DNA of 64,000 nt from Actinoplanes utahensis (GTDB lineage: Bacteria > Actinomycetota > Actinomycetes > Mycobacteriales > Micromonosporaceae): positions 50,488 to 114,487 of the forward strand of contig NZ_BOMZ01000106.1 in the NCBI RefSeq assembly GCF_016862455.1. Reading direction: 5' to 3'. The notes beneath the pieces are model-generated. The model did no database searches and was not told the origin of the DNA. It saw only the letters and a program-made list of their open reading frames with translations. The position numbers and the translations under genes are program-made. Every line of letters starts with the position of its first letter. Position 1 is the stretch's first letter. Positions 15,897-25,236 of this stretch are shown here, one piece after another.

Positions 15897-16129
15897 CTCG
15901 TCGCGGCAGGGTTCCGGCCGTGACGCAACCTCGCCGTTGCCTGGCGCCCGCTGTGCCGCGGCCGGTGAAACGGGGCTGCGGGCCGCCGTAGGATTCCGGG
16001 CATGAGTCATTTCGCCGCGTGGCGTACCCGCCCCTGAGGGTCGGCTCGCCGCCGTACCCCCGGTCGCGAGCGGACCGTCTGACATTCGCATCGCCGGATC
16101 TCAGAACTCAGCTCGAAAGGCACACCGTC

Positions 16130-16195
16130 ATGCGCGTCCGCCCGTTCCGCGAGGACGACCTCGCCCGGCTCACCGCCCTGACCATCGAATCGCGG
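16130..16195 (+). pseudogene. N-terminal stub of a GNAT acetyltransferase
   Basis: An ATG with AAAGG upstream begins MRVRPFREDDLARLTALTIE, the usual start of a GNAT acetyltransferase (beta1-alpha1). The similarity ends after about 22 codons, where transposase remnant sequence begins, so the gene seems to have been cut by an old insertion or deletion. Confidence 0.45.
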
Positions 16196-16224
16196 AGGTC
16201 CTGCCGCCGGTGGACGCGGACCCT

Positions 16225-16639
16225 GAGGGGGTTCGACTACCGGCCGCAGCTGGCCGACCTGCCTGATGCCAAGCTGTGGCGCGTCAGATCAAGGGCATGC
16301 GCAATCTCAACGAGGGCCGCCACGACCTGGCCCGGCACGTGTTCCACGGCCGCCGCGGCGAACTGCACCGCGCCTACCACGACGGCATGGAGGACCAGCT
16401 CGGCGCGCTCGGCCTGGTCCTGAACTGCATCACGTTGTGGAACACCGTCTACCTGGACCTCGCCCTGGCCGGACTGCGCGGGCAGGGCTATCCGGTGCTT
16501 GGACGCCGACCTCGCCCGGCTCTCGCCGTACGTGCGCCACCACATCCGAGTCCACGGCCATTACACGTTCGCCCTGCCCGACCTCGGCGGGCGCACCTAC
16601 CGGACGCTGCGTGATCCCGACGCGGCGGACGAGCAGTAG
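16225..16639 (+). pseudogene. Remnant of a Tn3-family transposase (C-terminal part)
   Basis: It reads GFDYRPQLADLPDAKLWR, then KGMRNLNEGRHDLARHVFHG, LGALGLVLNCITLWNTVYL and finally, in another frame, LARLSPYVRHHIRVHGHYTF. These match residues of the C-terminal fragment at 35010-35717 closely. About 80 residues between KLWR and KGMRN are deleted and there are at least two frameshifts. It is an old relic of the same transposase family as the outer transposon, left 5 kb from that transposon's insertion site. Confidence 0.88.
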
Positions 16640-16820
16640 CCGGCCCGGTAGCCGGCCCACCGGCTGCCGTGGGCCTTGGCGAGCCGGGATGGCGCCTGCC
16701 CCATCCTGTCGCTCCGTCTCCTGGTGCGCATACCTCCGGGCGGTCGGCCAGCGCGGGCCGGATCGCCCGGAAGCCTGGCGGGGCTGGCCTGTGCGGCGCA
16801 GATCACCGTAGACGCGGCGC

Positions 16821-16871
16821 ATACCCCTGGGGGTATATTGGGCTGGCAATACCGGGTACCCCCTGGGGTAT
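16821..16871 (+). promoter_or_regulatory. Two CsoR/CstR-type operators upstream of the repressor gene
   Basis: ATACCCCTGGGGGTAT at 16821-16836 and TACCCCCTGGGGTAT at 16857-16871 are near-perfect palindromes of the kind bound by CsoR-family repressors. The first overlaps a possible -10 TATATT at 16833, the second ends 23 bp before the repressor start, so the gene is probably autoregulated. Confidence 0.82.
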
Positions 16872-16893
16872 GTTCACGATGGAGGTGGTACCC

Positions 16894-17163
16894 ATGGAGA
16901 TGAGTCCGGTCCTGCTCAAGGACGCACTGACCCGGCTGAAGCGGGCGCAGGGACAGCTCGGCGCGGTGATCGCGATGATCGAGAACGGTGAGGACTGCAA
17001 GCGGGTGCTCACCCAGCTATCGGCCGTGTCCAGCGCCGTTGACCGGGCGGGCTTCAAGATCATCGCCACCGGGATGCGGGAATGCCAGACCGCCCGCCAG
17101 CGTGGCGAGGAGCCGCCGATGAGCGAGGAAGAACTCGAGAAGCTGTTCATGTCGCTGTCCTGA
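16894..17163 (+). CDS. cstR: CstR-type (CsoR/DUF156 family) persulfide-sensing repressor
   Basis: The 89-residue all-helical protein fits the CsoR family (LTRLKRAQGQLGAVIAMIE, LTQLSAVSSAVDRAGFKII, MSEEELEKLFMSLS). It keeps two cysteines, Cys35 and Cys64, but the His that copper-binding CsoR proteins carry four residues before the second Cys is Gly60. This, with rhodanese and persulfide dioxygenase genes downstream, points to CstR, which senses persulfides by cross-linking the two cysteines. The ATG at 16894 has GGAGGTGG upstream; an ATG at 16879 is less likely. Confidence 0.88.
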   Translation: MEMSPVLLKDALTRLKRAQGQLGAVIAMIENGEDCKRVLTQLSAVSSAVDRAGFKIIATGMRECQTARQRGEEPPMSEEELEKLFMSLS

Positions 17164-17238
17164 GCCGCAGGTCCCCCGCCTGGCGCATCAAGGGGTGGGG
17201 GCTTCAGCTCTTCGTCATGGTCACACCATGCCTCTCGC

Positions 17239-17257
17239 ATACCCCCCAGGGTATACT
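17239..17257 (+). promoter_or_regulatory. CstR operator overlapping the -10 of the rhodanese operon
   Basis: ATACCCCCCAGGGTAT is an imperfect copy of the operator; its right end overlaps a good -10 TATACT (17252-17257), 18 bp before the first rhodanese start. Repressor binding would block RNA polymerase. Confidence 0.78.
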
Positions 17258-17274
17258 CTGAATGGAGTGTTGCA

Positions 17275-17582
17275 GTGACGATAAGCGAGATCTCTGTCGA
17301 TCGGTTGCGGCAGGACGGCGTCTCCGGCGTGCTGCTCGATGTGCGGAGCCCTGATGAGTACGCCGGCGGGCATCTGCCGGGGGCGGTGAACGTGCCGCTC
17401 GACGAGGTGGAGGCGGCCGCCGGCCGGTATGCCGGGCAGGACGTGGTGACGGTGTGCCACTCCGGTGCCCGCAGCCTTGCCGCCGCCCGACTGCTGTCCG
17501 CCGCGGGCGCCGGGTGCAGTCCCTGGCCGGCGGCACCGAAGCGTGGCGCCAGGCCGGACACCCGGTCGAGACCAGCCGCTGA
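17275..17582 (+). pseudogene. Single-domain rhodanese with an apparent frameshift
   Basis: The frame encodes a rhodanese: LLDVRSPDEYAGGHLPGAVN and the active loop VCHSGARS with its cysteine. After LLSAAGAG the frame goes off family, whereas the +1 frame continues VQSLAGGTEAWRQAGHPVET and stops at 17582, as family members do. One base is missing in the GGG run near 17512. Unless this is a sequencing error, the product carries a wrong tail of about 30 residues, though the active-site loop is intact. First gene after the operator at 17239. Confidence 0.8.
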
Positions 17583-17613
17583 CCAGCGCAGACGAACGAG
17601 GGGATGACGTGTG

Positions 17614-19008
17614 ATGACTGTTGTGAGCGTGGAGGTCGTGCAGACCTCGTCTCTGGGTGACCGCAGCTACCTGGCCCACGACGGGCAGGTCGCGATCGTG
17701 GTGGACCCGCAACGCGACATCGACCGGATCCTGGCCCTGGCCGGCCGGCTCGGCGTGCGGATCACCCACGTCGCCGAGACCCATTTGCACAACGACTACG
17801 TCTCCGGCGGCCTGGCCCTCGCCCGGCTGACCGGAGCCACGTACCTGGTCGCCGGCGCCGACGAGGTCGGCTTCGAACGGCGGCCGGTAGCCGACGGTGA
17901 CGAGGTCAGCGTGTCGGCAGGGATGGGACTGCGGGTGGTGGCCACGCCCGGGCACACCTTCCACCACGTGTCGTACATCCTGGACGACACCGACGGGCCG
18001 GCCGGGGTGTTCACCGGCGGATCGTTACTGTTCGGCACCACCGGCCGCACCGACCTGCTCGGCAAGCAGCACGCCCACACCCTCGCCGAGCACCAGCACA
18101 GCTCGGTGCGGCGGCTGGCCGACCTACTGCCCGACGGCGCGCAGGTGTGGCCAACCCACGGCTTCGGCAGCTTCTGCTCCGCCACCCAGTCCGACGCGCC
18201 GGAGTCGACGATCGGCCGGGAACGCACCGCCAACCCGGCGCTGCGCCTGGAGACCGACGACTTCGTCGCCCAGACCCTGGCCGGGCTGGACGCCTACCCG
18301 GCGTACTACGCGCACATGGGCGCCCGCAACACCGCCGGCGCGGATTTGATCGACCTCACCCCGGTGGCCACCGCCGACCCGGCCGAACTCGCGACCCGGA
18401 TCGCGGTCGGCGAGTGGGTGGTCGACCTGCGCTCCCGCAAGGCGTTCGCGCACCGGCACCTGACCGGCACCCTGAGTTTCGGCCTGGACGGGCCGATGGC
18501 CACCTGGCTCGGCTGGCTGGCCCTCTGGGGCGCACCGATCACCCTGCTCGGCGACAGCGAGCAGCAGGTCGCCGACGCCCAGCGCGAACTCGCCCGCATC
18601 GGCATCGACCGGCCCGCCGCCGCAGCCACCGGCAGCCCGGAGCAGTGGGCCGGCGGCGACGACACCCGCCTTACCGGGCTGACCACCGCCACGTTCGCTG
18701 ACCTGGCCGCCGCCCGTGCCGGCACCGCGCCGCACGGTCTGCCCGCCGTCGACGTGCTGCTGGACGTGCGGATGAGCAACGAGTGGCGCACCGACCACAT
18801 CGATGGCGCCGTGCACATCCCGCTGCCCGATCTGCCTGCGCGCCTGGGCGACGTGCCTGCCGGCACGGTCTGGGTGCACTGCGGCTCCGGCTACCGCGCC
18901 GCGGCCGCCACCAGCCTGCTACAGCGGGCCGGCCGCCGGGTGGTGCACATCGACGACGCCTACGCCGACGCTGCCGACGCCGGCCTGCCCATCGTTCCCG
19001 GAAACTGA
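17614..19008 (+). CDS. MBL-fold persulfide dioxygenase-like protein with two rhodanese domains (CstB-like)
   Basis: The 464-residue protein has a metallo-beta-lactamase domain (residues 1-240) with metal motif ETHLHNDYVSGG, GHTFHHVS and FTGGSLLFGTTGR, as in ETHE1-type persulfide dioxygenases but with Tyr after HxHxD in place of His. A degenerate rhodanese domain without cysteine follows (about 250-340), then an active one with VHCGSGYRAA (about 360-455). This is the layout of CstB, which oxidises persulfides and makes thiosulfate in the cytoplasm. ATG at 17614 is preferred to GTG at 17611. Confidence 0.92.
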   Translation: MTVVSVEVVQTSSLGDRSYLAHDGQVAIVVDPQRDIDRILALAGRLGVRITHVAETHLHNDYVSGGLALARLTGATYLVAGADEVGFERRPVADGDEVSVSAGMGLRVVATPGHTFHHVSYILDDTDGPAGVFTGGSLLFGTTGRTDLLGKQHAHTLAEHQHSSVRRLADLLPDGAQVWPTHGFGSFCSATQSDAPESTIGRERTANPALRLETDDFVAQTLAGLDAYPAYYAHMGARNTAGADLIDLTPVATADPAELATRIAVGEWVVDLRSRKAFAHRHLTGTLSFGLDGPMATWLGWLALWGAPITLLGDSEQQVADAQRELARIGIDRPAAAATGSPEQWAGGDDTRLTGLTTATFADLAAARAGTAPHGLPAVDVLLDVRMSNEWRTDHIDGAVHIPLPDLPARLGDVPAGTVWVHCGSGYRAAAATSLLQRAGRRVVHIDDAYADAADAGLPIVPGN

Positions 19009-19027
19009 AACAGGAGCACCGCACCCG

Positions 19028-19615
19028 ATGGCCATGCCCACTGGCACCCCCGCCGCCCTCGACGTCCCCGCCCTGCAGCACCTGCTCACCACCGGCCACA
19101 CGCCGCGGCTGATCGACGTGCGCACCCCGGCCGAGTTCGAGACCGCGCACATCCCCGGCTCCTACAACGTGCCGCTCGACCTGCTGCGTGAGCACCGCGA
19201 CGAGCTGCGCAACCACCTCGACGAGCAGGTCGTGCTGGTCTGCCGCTCCGGGCAGCGCGCCGGCCAGGCCGAACAGGCCCTCGCGGGGGCGGGCCTGACG
19301 AACCTGCGGGTGCTCACCGGCGGCATCATCGCTTGGCAGGCCGCCCACGCACCGGTCACCACCGGCACACCGCGCTGGGACCTGGAACGGCAGGTCCGCC
19401 TGGTCGCCGGCAGCATCGTCCTGCTCGCCGTGCTGGCCAGCACCCTGTTCGAGCCGGTGAAGTGGGTGGCCGCGTTCATCGGCGCCGGCCTTGCCTTCGC
19501 GGCGCTGAGCAACACCTGCGCGATGGGCATGCTGCTGGCCAAGCTGCCCTACAACCGCGGCCCGCGCACCGACCTCGACCAGGTCGTCACCGCCCTGACC
19601 AGCGACCGGCGGTAG
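19028..19615 (+). CDS. Membrane rhodanese (rhodanese-DUF2892, YgaP-like)
   Basis: The 195-residue protein has an N-terminal rhodanese domain with LIDVRTPAEFETAHIPGSYN and active loop VCRSGQRAGQAE, followed by a DUF2892 module of two membrane helices (VAGSIVLLAVLASTLF and WVAAFIGAGLAFAALSNTCAM). It would bind persulfide sulfur at the inner face of the membrane and may help pass it to the TauE/SafE exporter downstream. Spacing of 19 bp to the upstream gene suggests one operon. Confidence 0.92.
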   Translation: MAMPTGTPAALDVPALQHLLTTGHTPRLIDVRTPAEFETAHIPGSYNVPLDLLREHRDELRNHLDEQVVLVCRSGQRAGQAEQALAGAGLTNLRVLTGGIIAWQAAHAPVTTGTPRWDLERQVRLVAGSIVLLAVLASTLFEPVKWVAAFIGAGLAFAALSNTCAMGMLLAKLPYNRGPRTDLDQVVTALTSDRR

Positions 19616-19691
19616 ACGCCATGCCGTGTCACCGCAGCAAACGCCGCCGGGCGGCCTCGGCGGGCCAGCCGGACCGGGACCGGGGCCGGTC

Positions 19692-20468
19692 ATGATCGCC
19701 GCTGTCGGGCTCGGCGCGCTCATCGGGATCCTGCTGGGCCTGCTGGGCGGCGGCGGCTCGATCCTCGCCGTCCCCGCTCTGGTCTACGGCGCCGGCCTGA
19801 GCCTGGCCGCGGCCGTGCCCACCTCGCTGCTGGTGGTCGGCATCTCGTCGGCCACCGCCCTGCTCCCGCGCCTGCGGGCCGGGCTGGGGCAGTGGCGCAT
19901 CGCCGGGATTGTCGGCGGCACCGGCGCTGTGGCGGCGTTCGCCGGCGCCGCCGTCAACCGGCTGCTCGACCCGCGGCTGGTTTTGGCCGGCTTCGCCGTG
20001 CTCATGGTGGTCGCCGGGTGGCGGATGCTGGGCGACACCGACGACTCCGGCGGCGACTGCGCCCTACCCGGCGGCGGCATCAACTGGCGCGGCTGCCTAC
20101 CCAAGTCCATCGCCGCCGGCCTCGGCGTCGGCTTCCTCACCGGCCTGTTCGGCGTCGGCGGCGGCTTCCTGATCATCCCGGCGCTGGTCCTGCTGCTCGG
20201 CCTGAGCATGCCCGCCGCCGTCGCCACCTCGCTGGTCATCATCGTGGTCAACTCGGCCGCCGGGTTCGCCGCGCACGCCGGCGACGCCGCCATCAACTAC
20301 CGCATCGCTGCGGCGTTCACCCTCGCCGCGATCATCGGCTCCCTCGCCGCCGGCCGGATCGCCACCCGGCTGCCCACCCGGCGGCTGCAACGCGCCTTCG
20401 CCTGGCTCGTCATCGCCATCGCCGCGTTCGTCGCCGTCCAGGCGATCGTCAACCCCGTCACGGCCTGA
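19692..20468 (+). CDS. TauE/SafE-family sulfur-anion exporter
   Basis: The 258-residue protein has eight predicted membrane segments with the two internal family repeats, GLLGGGGSILAVPALVY near the start and GLFGVGGGFLIIPALVLLLG near residue 150. The family exports sulfite, sulfoacetate or related anions. In this operon it would remove sulfite or thiosulfate made by persulfide oxidation. The ATG at 19692 gives the normal N-terminus; a GTG at 19626 would add 22 Pro/Gly-rich residues. Confidence 0.9.
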   Translation: MIAAVGLGALIGILLGLLGGGGSILAVPALVYGAGLSLAAAVPTSLLVVGISSATALLPRLRAGLGQWRIAGIVGGTGAVAAFAGAAVNRLLDPRLVLAGFAVLMVVAGWRMLGDTDDSGGDCALPGGGINWRGCLPKSIAAGLGVGFLTGLFGVGGGFLIIPALVLLLGLSMPAAVATSLVIIVVNSAAGFAAHAGDAAINYRIAAAFTLAAIIGSLAAGRIATRLPTRRLQRAFAWLVIAIAAFVAVQAIVNPVTA

Positions 20469-20526
20469 CCCGCGCGTTCCGGCGACGTCCCGGGATAGCG
20501 GCGCACACCACAACTGTCTTCCTCAG

Positions 20527-20542
20527 ATACCCCCGGGGGTAT
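20527..20542 (+). promoter_or_regulatory. Perfect CstR operator upstream of the second rhodanese operon
   Basis: ATACCCCCGGGGGTAT is a perfect 16-bp palindrome 61 bp before the rhodanese start, marking a second repressor-controlled transcript. Confidence 0.82.
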
Positions 20543-20603
20543 CCGATGGGAAGGGTGCCAGGCCCGCACCTCCCACGTCACCCAAGTACCGAGGGGATAT
20601 CCG

Positions 20604-20975
20604 ATGGCAGTAGCCGCGCTGCTCACCATGCTGTTCCGCAAGCCGTACCGGTCCGTGGACGCGCAGCAGGCTGCCGCGCTGATAGCCGACGGTGCGGTAC
20701 TGCTCGACGTGCGCGAACCCGCGGAGTGGCGCGCCGGGCACGCGCCGCGGGCCCGGCACATCCCGCTCGGGCAGCTCGCCTCCCGCCTCGGCGACGTGCC
20801 GGCCGACCGGTCCGTGATCACCGTCTGCCGGTCCGGGGCCCGCTCCCAGCAGGCCGCCGCCCTGCTCGCCCACGACGGCCGGCAGGTCCACAACCTCACC
20901 GGCGGCATGCACGCCTGGATTAGCGCCGGGATGCCGCTGCAGGCCAAGGGCGGCCGCCCCGGCCGGCTCGCCTGA
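20604..20975 (+). CDS. Rhodanese-like sulfurtransferase
   Basis: The 123-residue protein is a single rhodanese domain: LLDVREPAEWRAGHAPRARH, active loop VCRSGARSQQAA with the catalytic cysteine, and NLTGGMHAWISAG at the end. The first 12 residues are hydrophobic and may touch the membrane. It lies just upstream of the interrupted MBL-rhodanese gene, with 42 bp between, and is probably co-transcribed with it. Confidence 0.93.
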   Translation: MAVAALLTMLFRKPYRSVDAQQAAALIADGAVLLDVREPAEWRAGHAPRARHIPLGQLASRLGDVPADRSVITVCRSGARSQQAAALLAHDGRQVHNLTGGMHAWISAGMPLQAKGGRPGRLA

Positions 20976-21017
20976 CCCACTTCCGAGACCCCACCCCACC
21001 GACCACCGGAGTTGACC

Positions 21018-21554
21018 ATGCTGTTCACGCAGTACTACCTCGACTGCCTGTCACAGGCGTCGTACCTGATCGCCGACGAGACCACCGGCCAGGCCGTTCT
21101 CGTCGACCCCCGCCGCGACATCGGCGAATACCTCACCGACGCCCGCACCCACGGCCTGAACATCGTCGGGGTCATCAACACCCACTTCCACGCCGACTTC
21201 CTCGCCGGCCACCTCGAAGTCGCCGCAGCCACCGGCGCCTGGATCGGCTACGGCCAGCGCGCCGACACCGAATACGAGATCCGCAAACTCGCCGACGGCG
21301 AACGCATCAGCCTCGGCGACGTCACCCTGCAGATCATGGAAACCCCCGGCCACACCCCGGAGTCGATCAGCGTGCTCGTCTACGAACACGCCAACGACAC
21401 CGTGCCGCACGGCGTGCTGACCGGCGACGCGCTGTTCATCGGCGACGTCGGCCGCCCCGACCTACTCGCCTCCACCGGAGTCACCGCCGACGAACTCGGC
21501 CGCATGCTCCACGACAGCGTCCAGCACAAACTCATGGCCCTGCCCGACGAAGTA
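21018..21554 (+). pseudogene. 5' part of an MBL-fold/rhodanese gene cut by the outer transposon
   Basis: The 179 codons encode the metallo-beta-lactamase part with HFHADFLAGH, GHTPESI and LTGDALFIGDVGRPDL, closer to classical ETHE1/BlmI enzymes than its neighbour. The frame ends in the target duplication AAGTA at 21550-21554; joining it to 52043 restores PDEV-RVFPAHGAGSACGKNL and gives a 461-residue protein with two C-terminal rhodanese domains. ATG at 21018 has CGGAG upstream. In its present state only a truncated product with a short foreign tail can be made. Confidence 0.93.
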
Positions 21555-21592
21555 GGCGCTCGGGGACTAACTTTCGGGAAAGTCCCGATAAG
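21555..21592 (+). repeat. Left terminal inverted repeat of the outer transposon
   Basis: Begins GGCGCTCGGGGACTAACT and ends CCCGATAAG; differs from the right end at three positions. Confidence 0.93.
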
Positions 21593-21637
21593 CCAAGATC
21601 AGCGATAACCATCGATAGTGGCGATCGTTGATGTGGC

Positions 21638-23998
21638 GTGAGAAGTTTTCTGACTCCCGCCGAAGAGGCGGTCTACGGCCGATTCACCGGCCCGCCTGAG
21701 CAGGCGGTCCTTGAGCGGTTCTTCTTCCTGGACGACGCGGACCGGGACCTCGTCGCATCCAAGCGTGGCGATCACAACCGGTTGGGTTTCAGCCTTCAGC
21801 TGGTGGCGGTTCGCCATCTCGGCCGGTTCCTGGAGGATCCGCTCGACGTGCCGGCCGTGGTGGTCGACTACGTGGCCTCGCAGATCAAGGTGGCCGACCC
21901 GTCGTGCGTGAAGACGTATCTGGAACGCAAGTCGACCCGGTTCGAGCATCAGGCGGAGATCTGCGACGGGTACGGCTACCGGCCGTATGCGTCGGTGAAG
22001 GAGTCGCTGCTGGCGTGGGTGGGCGATCAGGCGTGGGCGACCGGTGACGGGCCGAAGGCGCTTTTCTACTCGGCGGTGGCCCGGTTGCGGGCCGAGCGGG
22101 TGCTGCTGCCCGGAGTGACGACGCTACGCGATGACGTGGCCAGCGCCCGGAAGACGGCCGAGACCAGGATGTACGCGGCCCTGTCCGGGACGGTCACCGC
22201 GGAGCAGGCCGGTGACCTGGAGCAGATCCTGCGGGTGCCGGAGGGCCAGCGCCGGTCGCAGCTGGACTTGTGGCGGCGCGGGCCAACCAACCCGACCGGG
22301 CGGGGCCTGGTGAAATCGCTGGACCGGGTGGCGCAGATCGCGGGGCTGCACATGGGTGCCGTGGATGTGGCCGGCACCGGGGTGCCGGTCCGCCGGCTGA
22401 TCGAGCTGGCCCGGATGGGGTTCGAGGCGAAGGCGCCGAAGCTCGCGGCGCTGACGTATCACCGCAAGATCGCGACCCTGTTGGCGACGGTGCGGTGGCT
22501 GGAGGTCACCGCGACCGATGACGCCCTGGAGCTGTTCGACGTGTTCATGTCCGCCGAACTGATCGGCCGGGCGGGACGCAGCTCGGACAAGGAGAAGCTG
22601 AAACGCTCGCACGGGCAGGCCCGGCACGCCGGGGTGCTGTCGGCGGCGGTGCAGGTGCTGTTCGAGGCGGAGACCTGGGGCGACGCGGTGCCCATCGCCG
22701 TGGTGTGGGACGCGATCGAGTCCGCGGTGGGGTCGCGGGCGAAGCTGCGCACGGCGATGGAGGCGGTGCAGGAGTTCCTGCCGCCCACCGACGCCTCCCC
22801 GGACGGGGAGTGGCGGGCGCAGGTGGTGGAGCGGTTCACCACGGTGCGCGGGTTCGTGCGGCTGCTGTGCCAGGTGATCAGTTTCGGGGCGACCGCGGAG
22901 GCGGTGCGGGTGGTCAACGCGATGCGGGAGCTGCCGAAACTGATCGACGCCAAGGAGTCCGTCCGGGTGCCGAAAGGCTGGCTGGACGCCCGGAAGGTCG
23001 ACATCGCTCTGGTGCCGCGGGGCTGGTGGAACCAGCTGGTGTTCCCGAAGGACCGGCCCGAGGGGTGCGTGGACCGCAACGCCTACGTGTTCTGCGTGCT
23101 GGAGCTGTTCCACACCGGGCTCAAACGCCGCGACATCTTCGTCCGGACCTCCGACCGGTTCGCCGACCCGCGGGCGCGGCTGCTGGCCGACGACGCCTGG
23201 GATGCGGTGAAGGGCCCGGTGCTGTCGACGCTGCTGCTGCCGGAGGAGCCCGCCGAACTGTTGGAAACCCACGCCACGGAGCTGGACGAGGCGTGGCGGG
23301 CCACCGCAGCCGGGCTGGACGGCAACGCCAGCCTGAGCGTGGACGCCGACGGACGGCTGCACCTGGGCAAGGACGCCGCTCTGGAGGACCCGCCGAGCCT
23401 GGTCGATCTGCGCAACCGCCTCGACGCAATGATCCCGCGGGTGGATCTCTCCGAGCAGATCCTGGAGGTGATGAGCTGGCACCCGGACTTCCCGGCGGCG
23501 TTCACGTCGGTGACCGGTGGCCGGGCGAGGCTGGCGGACCTGCACGTGTCGGTGGCGGCGCTGCTGACGGCGCACTCGCTCAACGTCGGTATGTCCCCGG
23601 TGACCGACAACGAGATCCCTGCGCTGACCCGGGGCCGGCTGGCCCACGTCGACCAGCACTATCTGCGCCCGGACACCTACGCGGCGGCCAACGCGGTGCT
23701 CATCGACGCGCAGGCCGGCATCGGACTGGCGCAGGCGTGGGGTGGTGGGCTGGTCGCCGCGGTCGACGGGGTCCGGTTCGTGGTGCCGGTGCGCAGCATC
23801 GACGCCCGGCCGAACCCGAAGTACTTCGCCCGTAAGAAGGGCGTGACCTGGCTCAACATGATCTCCGATCAGCGGATCGGGCTGGCCAGCCGGGTCATCT
23901 CCGGTACGCCGAAAGACACGTTGCACTTCGTGGACCTGGTGTTCAACCCCGACAGCGACCGCCGCCCGGAAGTGCTGATCACCGACCAGGGGTCGTAT
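21638..23998 (+). pseudogene. tnpA: tnpA of the outer Tn3-family transposon, 5' part
   Basis: The 787 codons start with the Tn3 DUF4158 domain (RSFLTPAEEAVYG, LERFFFLDDADRDLVA) and run into the catalytic domain (VDGVRFVVPVRSIDARPNPK). The frame stops matching at VLITDQGSY, exactly in the motif around the second catalytic Asp. The rest is at 35010-35717; together they give a transposase of about 1022 residues, normal for the family. The GTG start lies 45 bp from the end of the left repeat. Confidence 0.93.
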
Positions 23999-24048
23999 GT
24001 AGTTACCTGGACACCTCATGCCCCGTTGCTGCATGCGGGCGGCCTCCG

Positions 24049-25236
24049 GTGCCGTCCACTGGGGCGGTGTTGGAGGTGGTCGTGCGGGTCAGTCAGCGCC
24101 GTGGCGAGAACGGCACACACCACGTCGAACTGCTCGACGAGGACGGCGAACCGATCGAGGTGGTGGCGGGGTTCCTGCGGTTCCTCGCGGCCCGGGACTG
24201 CTCGCCGAACACCCTGGTTTCCTACGCCTACGACCTTCGCCACCTGTGGCGGTTCTTCGCCCGTCGCGGTCTGACCTGGCAGGAGTTCGCTCCCCGCGAT
24301 GCGATCCCGCTGCTGGAGTACCTGCGGTCGGTGCCGTCGAGCCGTCCCAGGCAGCGGATGACGCTGACCGTCGTGACCACCGACGCCGGTACGCCGGCGA
24401 CGAAGCTGGCCGCGACGACGGTCAACCGGATCCTGGCGGCTGTATCGTCGTTCTACGAGTACCTGATCCTCGCCGGCCGCCTGGACACGGCGAATCCGAT
24501 CGAGAAGCGTCCGGACCCGGCGCTGGCACGGGTGTCCGAACGGCACCAGCCGTTTATGGGCAGGGCCAGCCGGCAACGGCCGGTGCGCCGGGCAGTGCGC
24601 GTCAAGACCGTCCAGCGCGTCCCGCGGCCGCTCGACGAGGACCAGGTGACGAAGCTGCTCGGCGTGCTGCGCTGTCTGCGGGATCGCGCGATCGTGTTGC
24701 TGATGCTGCAGGGCGGTCTGCGTCCGGGCGAGGTGCTGGGGCTGCGATTGGAGGACGTCGCCTACGGCCGGCGGCGGGTGGTCGTGCGGCACCGCGACGA
24801 CCATCCGAAGGGCGCCCGGTCGAAATCGCGTTACGAGCGCGTCGTGGATCTGCATGAGCCCGAAGCGCTGGCCACGCTGAGCGCGTACGTGATGAGCGAA
24901 CGCCCCGCCGACGGCGACAGCCCGCTGATCTTTCTCGTCGGTGGCGGCGGCCGACGCCGCCAGGAGCCGCTCGGATACGACGGGCTCGTGCGGATGTTCT
25001 CCCGTGCCTGCACCCGGGCCGACATCCGCACGCCCTGGGTCACACCCCACGCGCTGCGTCATACCCACGCCACCAGGATGTGGGAGGGCGGCATGCGCGA
25101 ACTGGCCCTGCAGAAGCGCCTTGGTCATGCCTCGGCGGAGTCCACCCGGATCTACACCCGGGTGTCCGACCCTGCCGTGGTCGCCGAGTACAACCGCGCC
25201 CTCGGCGCCCGGGCCGACGACGGGGACGTCGGGTGA
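24049..25236 (+). CDS. Tyrosine recombinase, TnpA of Tn554 type
   Basis: The 395-residue protein has an N-terminal core-binding domain (SPNTLVSYAYDLRHLWRFFA) and a catalytic domain with Arg in GGLRPGEVLGLRL, the HxxR box TPHALRHTHATRM, His/Trp region GHASAESTR and nucleophile Tyr in IYTRVSD. It would cut and join the ends of the element. The stop overlaps the next recombinase start by 4 bp. The GTG at 24049 lies only 50 bp from the element's left end. Confidence 0.9.
   Translation: MPSTGAVLEVVVRVSQRRGENGTHHVELLDEDGEPIEVVAGFLRFLAARDCSPNTLVSYAYDLRHLWRFFARRGLTWQEFAPRDAIPLLEYLRSVPSSRPRQRMTLTVVTTDAGTPATKLAATTVNRILAAVSSFYEYLILAGRLDTANPIEKRPDPALARVSERHQPFMGRASRQRPVRRAVRVKTVQRVPRPLDEDQVTKLLGVLRCLRDRAIVLLMLQGGLRPGEVLGLRLEDVAYGRRRVVVRHRDDHPKGARSKSRYERVVDLHEPEALATLSAYVMSERPADGDSPLIFLVGGGGRRRQEPLGYDGLVRMFSRACTRADIRTPWVTPHALRHTHATRMWEGGMRELALQKRLGHASAESTRIYTRVSDPAVVAEYNRALGARADDGDVG

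Noticed and set aside
16894..17163. Copper sensor CsoR
   Set aside because: The conserved copper-ligand His is Gly60 and the neighbours are sulfur-metabolism genes, so a CstR assignment fits better.
22124..24034. A 636-codon minus-strand frame
   Set aside because: Antisense to the clearly coding tnpA; Pro/Arg/His-rich composition without any motif.
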